Shown in pieces: positions 61,287-64,000 of a stretch of DNA of 64,000 bases. The notes below the pieces were generated by a model, which saw nothing but the letters and a program-made list of their open reading frames with translations, was not told the origin of the DNA and did no database searches. The translations under genes were made by a program, and so were the position numbers. Location: contig JACVTC010000159.1 in the NCBI GenBank assembly GCA_016946835.1, positions 282,501 through 346,500 of the forward strand, in the 5' to 3' direction. Position 1 is the first letter of the stretch. Each line of letters opens with the position of its first letter. The stretch comes from Neocallimastix lanati (nom. inval.) (Eukaryota > Neocallimastigomycota > Neocallimastigomycetes > Neocallimastigales > Neocallimastigaceae).

Positions 61287-61980
61287 CCCCCTATCTACCG
61301 CCGAAGCCAAGTTCGTTAGTCTCATCGAAATTCGCTAAACAAGGTATATGATTTAAAAAAAATTTATTTAAAAAAGAAATGTACAATAAAGAAATAAAAA
61401 AAAATCATGCTTGACAATAAAGCGTGGATGGCAATTGCTCAGGATACCTACCTACCTACCTACCTACATACTCAACTAAAGGGTTGATGCCAGTAAGCCT
61501 ATAGATAACCAAAAATTACAAATTTAATTTTTTAAAAGGATACTAATAATAATAAAAATAAAAATAAAATAAAAATTATGTATATAACGAATATTATATA
61601 TAATACTAAATGTAAGGGGGGAATGTTAAGATTAATCACAATTTTAACTTTGTATATTAACATATTATAAATATTATATAATATTTTACTATGCAGTATG
61701 TACGAGTATAACAAAAAAAAAACATAAACATATTTATTATTAAGTTTAACAATGTCGATTTGCGTAAAAAAACAACATCATTATTGTAGTTTATTGTAGA
61801 AATTTTTAAATAATACAATATTTTAAATACTTGAATGTCAATAAATGTTAAATAACTTGAAATAAAAGTATACTTATATAATTAGTTATTTAATTAATAT
61901 TCAAAATATTAAGTTCAAGTATAATATATACTTGCGAGAATATTACTGATTATATAGATTATATTAATAAAAAATTCATA
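61285..61980 (+). mobile_element. Copia 3'-end remnant with LTR
   Basis: 61288-61340 reads STAEAKFVSLIEIR, the copia RNase H motif STAEAEYVAL. Further right a polypurine tract AAGGGGGGAA (61614-61623) precedes TGTTAAGATTAATCACA (61624), an LTR start very like that at 31675. The LTR right end is not defined. A CCTA microsatellite lies between (61446-61468). Confidence 0.6.
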
Positions 61981-62858
61981 TTATCTAGTACATCTATACA
62001 AGTTTATGATAACAATCAAACTTTTAAATAAAACTGAAGTATTGAAAATTAAAAAAAAAAATAAACAATTTTAATCTTAGTTATTATTGTAAAAATGATA
62101 TTTGTGTTCAAGTAAATCGTAACTATGAAAACGGTAATATAAAAAGATATATTAGTAAAAACTTATACTTATGATGCTTTAAAGTCTAAAAAATAAATAA
62201 ATAAATAAATAAATAAATAAATATTTATATTTAATATACGTATGTATTTTTTTTAAACGAAAAAAAAAGAAAAAAGGAATTTATTTAAAAAAAAAAAATA
62301 AAAAATAAAATTTATATATAAAAACAAACTTTTTGTCAACCCATCGGATAATAGTTCGCACTCACAAAAAATTAATTATGATAGCTAAAAAAAAAAAAAA
62401 AAAAAAAAAAAAAACATGACTACAATTTTTTTTAAATAAATAATACTTTATTTTTTTCATTTATTAAATTTTCAATAATATTATATTTACATAGTACTTA
62501 ACATCAAATATTAAAAATAAAATTTATATATATAAATATATATATATATATACATAATTTTTAAATAAATATATAATTTTTTAAATTTAAATAAATATAT
62601 ATTTAAAAAATATAATATATACAATTATATTTTTTTTTTTTGTTTTTGTATAGATAGTTTAATAAAAAATAGTTAAATAATATTAATTTTGTTTTAAATT
62701 ACTTTTATAAATTAAAAAATTTAAGAAAGATATATATATTAATATATATATATTTTTTTAATTTAAACTTTGATTTTTGAAAACCTTTTTTAAATTTTTA
62801 ATTTAAACTTTGATTTTTGAAAATCTTTTTTAAATTTTAAATTTGAACTTTTTTTTTT
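61981..62858. other. 3' flank of the cellulase gene; no gene seen
   Basis: AT-rich DNA with a tandem repeat close to the cellulase stop: AATTTAAACTTTGATTTTTG (62760 and 62809) and a third partial unit near 62840. It is probably 3' UTR or downstream flank. Confidence 0.5.
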
Positions 62859-64000
62859 TTACATACGTTTACATCCAGTCTTGGCAGTTAATTCAGCTGG
62901 ACATTCAACTTCTTCAAATTCCATAGCTGGATTATCAGCATTTTCAAACCAATCGAAACGCCATTGACAACCCTTTTGAAGGGAGGCAGGTAAATTGTTA
63001 CAACCTGCAGCAGATTGAAGACCACCATAACGTTCACCCCAGGATCCGGCATCTACACCGAATTGTGAGGAACAACCATCGAAAATACCGAGACCACCTC
63101 CTGGCATTTGAAGATCGAAATGATTTTCACCAAGATCACCACCAGTGTTTGTGACTTGAACAATCAATTGCTTTCCGGCAATGGAAGTCGTAGTGAATGT
63201 AAGTTTGTAACAGGCACAACACCAATCGGCTTCAGTTTTACCAGAAATAGAAGCAGCAGCAAAACCATAGGATAACTGATCACTAACGGCCCATGGTTGT
63301 TGATCCGTACACATGTAGGCTTCACCACCATCACAACCGCTCTTAGCATTAACATCTGTGATTGGGGAACCAGCTTTATTACAAGTCTTTACTGGTGAAC
63401 TTACAGAACCTTTACCGGACCATGAACAAGATGGCTTACAACAATCCCAATAACGAGTAGTTTTACCAGTTTTCTTACCACCTCCACCAACAACTGGTGG
63501 TGGAGTACTATTATTATTATTGCTATTATTATTGTTATTATTGTTATTATTGTTATTCCAATTGTTGATGTTATTATTGTTATTATTGTTATTCCAATTG
63601 TTGTTGTTATTATTGTTATTATTATTATTGTTGTTATTATTGTTATTCCAATTGTTGTTGTTGTTCCAATCGTTGTTGTTATTGTTGTTATTATTGTTCC
63701 AATCATTATTATTGTTGTTGTTGTTCCAATTGTTGTTATTGTTGTTCCAATTGTTGTTATTGTTATTGTTGTTATTATTATTCCAATCGTTATTATTATT
63801 GTTGTTATTGTTCCAACTGTTGTTATTATTCCAATTGTTGTTGTTGTTGTTATTGTTGTTATTCCAATTGTTATTATTGTTCCAGTTGTTGTTATTATTC
63901 CAATTGTTATTATTGTTATTGTTATTATTCCAATCGTTACTACTACTGTTGCTACCATTACCACCACATTTACCAGCATCTATTTCACAAGCAACGTTGT
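62859..64000 (-). CDS. GH45 endoglucanase with Asn/Trp-rich linker (5' partial)
   Basis: The frame is open from the right edge to the stop at 62859. In protein order: the end of a Cys-containing domain ([15 protein letters not shown]), a linker of N-W-N-N-N repeats (about 63950-63510), [16 protein letters not shown], then a complete GH45 domain to the C-terminus. The catalytic domain starts [14 protein letters not shown], with the first catalytic Asp, and contains [20 protein letters not shown], where GIFDGC carries the second; many Cys suggest disulphides. It hydrolyses beta-1,4-glucan and should be secreted; in gut fungi such enzymes are usually tied to cellulosomes by dockerins, which would lie upstream if present. 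The visible N-terminal scrap is too short to name. The signal peptide and start are outside the window. Confidence 0.92.
   Translation of the reverse strand, partial: NVACEIDAGKCGGNGSNSSSNDWNNNNNNNNNWNNNNNWNNNNNWNNNNNNNNNNWNNNNSWNNNNNNNNDWNNNNNNNNNNNWNNNNNNWNNNNNNNDWNNNNNNNNNDWNNNNNWNNNNNNNNNNNNNNNNNWNNNNNNNNINNWNNNNNNNNNNNSNNNNSTPPPVVGGGGKKTGKTTRYWDCCKPSCSWSGKGSVSSPVKTCNKAGSPITDVNAKSGCDGGEAYMCTDQQPWAVSDQLSYGFAAASISGKTEADWCCACYKLTFTTTSIAGKQLIVQVTNTGGDLGENHFDLQMPGGGLGIFDGCSSQFGVDAGSWGERYGGLQSAAGCNNLPASLQKGCQWRFDWFENADNPAMEFEEVECPAELTAKTGCKRM
63510..63960 (-). repeat. Asn/Trp linker-coding repeat of the cellulase
   Basis: AAT/AAC codons interrupted every 5-10 codons by TGG (Trp), usually in TGGAAT or TGGAAC. 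Regular Trp in a poly-Asn linker is less common than the Ser/Thr/Pro linkers of most fungal cellulases. Confidence 0.8.

Noticed and set aside
63401-63979. 192-codon Thr/Ile-rich frame
   Set aside because: It is the wrong frame of the Asn/Trp linker of the GH45 gene.

Overview
The window looks like nuclear DNA of an anaerobic gut fungus (Neocallimastigomycota). Four things point there: extreme A+T richness with long A, T, AT and ATT tracts; poly-Asn runs inside proteins; AT-rich spliceosomal introns; and a GH45 cellulase with an Asn/Trp-rich linker at the right edge. The placement is inferred from these features, not from a database match.

Layout. 1-4650 (-): a four-exon gene for a single-pass membrane protein with a long Asn-rich tail and a C-terminal SH3 domain, running off the left edge. 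4651-10246: gene-free AT-rich DNA. 10247-10630 (-): a small protein built of F-P-x-G-x-P repeats. 12.3-32.0 kb: a transposon graveyard. It holds a nearly intact Ty1/copia element (14264-19481) with almost identical LTRs inside a 7-bp satellite, an ABC-transporter pseudogene fused to a copia fragment, a decayed copia element on the minus strand, a Ty3/gypsy remnant split by a solo-LTR-like insert, and a copia remnant with an intact RT/RNase H frame.

35.4-47.8 kb: a segmental duplication carrying two copies of an identical 86-residue protein (36323-36583 and 45892-46152), a relative of the 10.2 kb protein. The first copy was enlarged by nested insertions: a SINE-like retroposon holding an RNA-like segment, a 5'-truncated LINE tail, and a full-length single-ORF LINE (37633-42572) with a perfect 15-bp target duplication. 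48-57 kb: satellites and tandem duplications, no convincing gene. 57.5-62 kb: copia remnants, one of which contains a minisatellite amplified from its own integrase sequence, plus a second copy of the RNA-like repeat (60103-60470, minus strand). 62859-64000 (-): the GH45 endoglucanase, running off the right edge.

Host genes likely to be functional are the SH3 membrane protein, the three small repeat proteins and the cellulase. Nearly everything else is mobile or repetitive. The best candidates for something undescribed are the F-P-x-G-x-P small-protein family, the dispersed RNA-like repeat whose hairpin is preserved by A-U to G-U changes, and the palindrome-bearing 7-bp satellite.
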